64,000 nt of DNA, taken from NCBI RefSeq assembly GCF_046365375.1, contig NZ_JBKEIT010000009.1, positions 186,001-250,000 of the forward strand, read 5' to 3'. Shown piece after piece: positions 63,134 to 64,000 of the stretch. The position numbers were made by a program, and so were the translations under genes. The notes under the pieces were generated by a model that did no database searches, had not been told where the DNA came from, and saw only the letters and a list, made by a program, of their open reading frames with translations. How positions within the stretch are numbered: the first letter of the stretch is position 1; every line of letters begins with the position of its first letter. The stretch comes from Butyricimonas muris. Lineage in GTDB: Bacteria > Bacteroidota > Bacteroidia > Bacteroidales > Marinifilaceae.

Positions 63134-64000
63134 TTAAAAATTTCTCCCCGTATCCCACCACAAACGGGTTCCAGCGTTGTCCTTTCCCCCTAGAGCATCC
63201 ACCAATGCCTTGTATTGTTCCGCGCTTTCATCCAGAAGAGTCGAAGGAAAGTTCAGACGACGTATCATGATTTCCGTGTCGATACAACCATTCCGGCTAT
63301 TATTGTATTTCACGGGAAAAAGTCTCGGGTATCCCGTTCTTCGCTGTTCCGCCCAAGCCTCACATCCCTCCGGGAAAATAGCCAACCATTTCTGCGTGAT
63401 AATTCTTTCCAGCTTTATTTCCGGCGATGCGGATTCATCCCAACAAGGGGATACCTTGCAACGGGCTTTGATATCATTCTCGGGCGTGAATACATCCTTG
63501 AAATCTGATGCCCGGTTATCACCCTGCAAATAAGCGTCCGCGTCGGGTACCTGCCATTGCGAGAAAGAACATTTCACCCCTCTCTCGTAGCAATCCCCGG
63601 CTTCTTCCGATGTCCAACCCCGTAGAGCTGCTTCCGCCCGTAAAAACCATACCTCTGCCGCCGTCATCAAGATCGCGTCGGTATTCACGTTCACGTATAT
63701 CTTGGACAGAGCCGCGTAATAAGGGTGTGCGAACATTGTACCTTGGCGAATCCCCCGGTATTGTCCCTTTAAAGGAATAATGACGGAATCCTTACCGTTC
63801 TTATCCGGCAAACAAACGTCTTCCATGCAGGGCTCAAAAAACACTTTCCGCCGGGGATCATCGAAACCGTTTAAAATGGATTCCATGGAAGCATTCATGT
63901 ACACTTCCCCCCATACCCGGTTGATCTCGCCCAAAGGATTGGTGTACCCGTCGCGGGTAGATACCTTCACGAGCTCGAAAGGGTCTTCAAAATACCCGTG
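63134..64000 (-). CDS. RagB/SusD family lipoprotein, C-terminal part (cut by the window edge)
   Basis: The frame is open to the edge (289 codons incl. stop). Segments LMTAAEVWFLRAEAALRGWT, ERIITQKWLAIFPEGCEAWA and EQRRTGYPRLFP are typical of the SusD-like lipoprotein subfamily (SusD-like_2). SusC should lie beyond the right edge, making this the end of a fourth uptake locus. No downstream partner gene is seen. Confidence 0.9.
   Translation of the reverse strand, partial: HGYFEDPFELVKVSTRDGYTNPLGEINRVWGEVYMNASMESILNGFDDPRRKVFFEPCMEDVCLPDKNGKDSVIIPLKGQYRGIRQGTMFAHPYYAALSKIYVNVNTDAILMTAAEVWFLRAEAALRGWTSEEAGDCYERGVKCSFSQWQVPDADAYLQGDNRASDFKDVFTPENDIKARCKVSPCWDESASPEIKLERIITQKWLAIFPEGCEAWAEQRRTGYPRLFPVKYNNSRNGCIDTEIMIRRLNFPSTLLDESAEQYKALVDALGGKDNAGTRLWWDTGRNF

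Overview
This window looks like a chromosome segment of a gut-type member of the order Bacteroidales. The evidence is three SusC/SusD outer-membrane uptake loci, each headed by an ECF sigma factor and a FecR anti-sigma factor, Bacteroidota-type promoters (TTTG-N19-21-TAnnTTTG), lipoprotein-rich operons and an Rnf complex. Dense FecR-linked SusCD loci suggest an Odoribacteraceae relative (Butyricimonas/Odoribacter type). That placement is inference from gene content only. No tRNA, rRNA, CRISPR array, complete insertion sequence or phage gene was seen.

Layout. (1) 1-14,848, all on the minus strand: locus 1. It reads ECF sigma, a small exported Ig-fold protein, a 1105-residue membrane/M1-peptidase-like/golvesin-domain fusion, a second Ig-fold protein, a strong terminator, FecR, SusC, SusD, a DUF4843 lipoprotein, a PKD-like lipoprotein, and the start of a zinc metalloprotease cut by the window edge. 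A small inverted-repeat element of about 207 bp sits inside the sigma-side cargo. (2) 14,854-18,547: a serine hydrolase, a YhcH-type protein and an exported protein with YD-like repeats. (3) 18,819-29,199, mostly plus strand: housekeeping genes era, der, rseC-rnfBCDGEA and cca, with a HAD hydrolase on the minus strand. The spacers here are full of AT-rich fold-back repeats. (4) 29,295-41,047, minus strand: two small unknown proteins, then locus 2 (sigma, FecR, SusC, SusD, DUF5000-type and DUF4998-type lipoproteins). (5) 41,096-61,190, minus strand: locus 3. It reads sigma, an exported HExxHxxGxxH protease with a beta-propeller, FecR, SusC, SusD, and an M43-like lipoprotein with a ruined active site. 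After a hairpin comes a phosphatase/glycosidase operon (metallophosphoesterase, alkaline phosphatase, metallophosphoesterase-PLC fusion, GH92 mannosidase, thioredoxin-fold protein) and a trypsin-like protease split by a frame change. (6) 61,236-64,000: mutY, dps and the C-terminal part of another SusD-like protein.

How the genes work together. In each locus the SusC has an N-terminal STN domain, so substrate binding at the outer membrane can signal through FecR to the ECF sigma factor, which then raises expression of the SusCD operon. Loci 1 and 3 are unusual because peptidase-like or Ig-like cargo lies between sigma and FecR. The locus 3 enzymes together suggest release of phosphate and mannose from a phosphorylated mannose-containing glycan or glycolipid. 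The Rnf genes encode a ferredoxin:NAD+ oxidoreductase that pumps ions. The most unusual material is the cargo of locus 1, the pseudo-protease of locus 3, the two-domain phosphoesterase fusion, the split protease, and a 63-nt-arm imperfect hairpin upstream of era.
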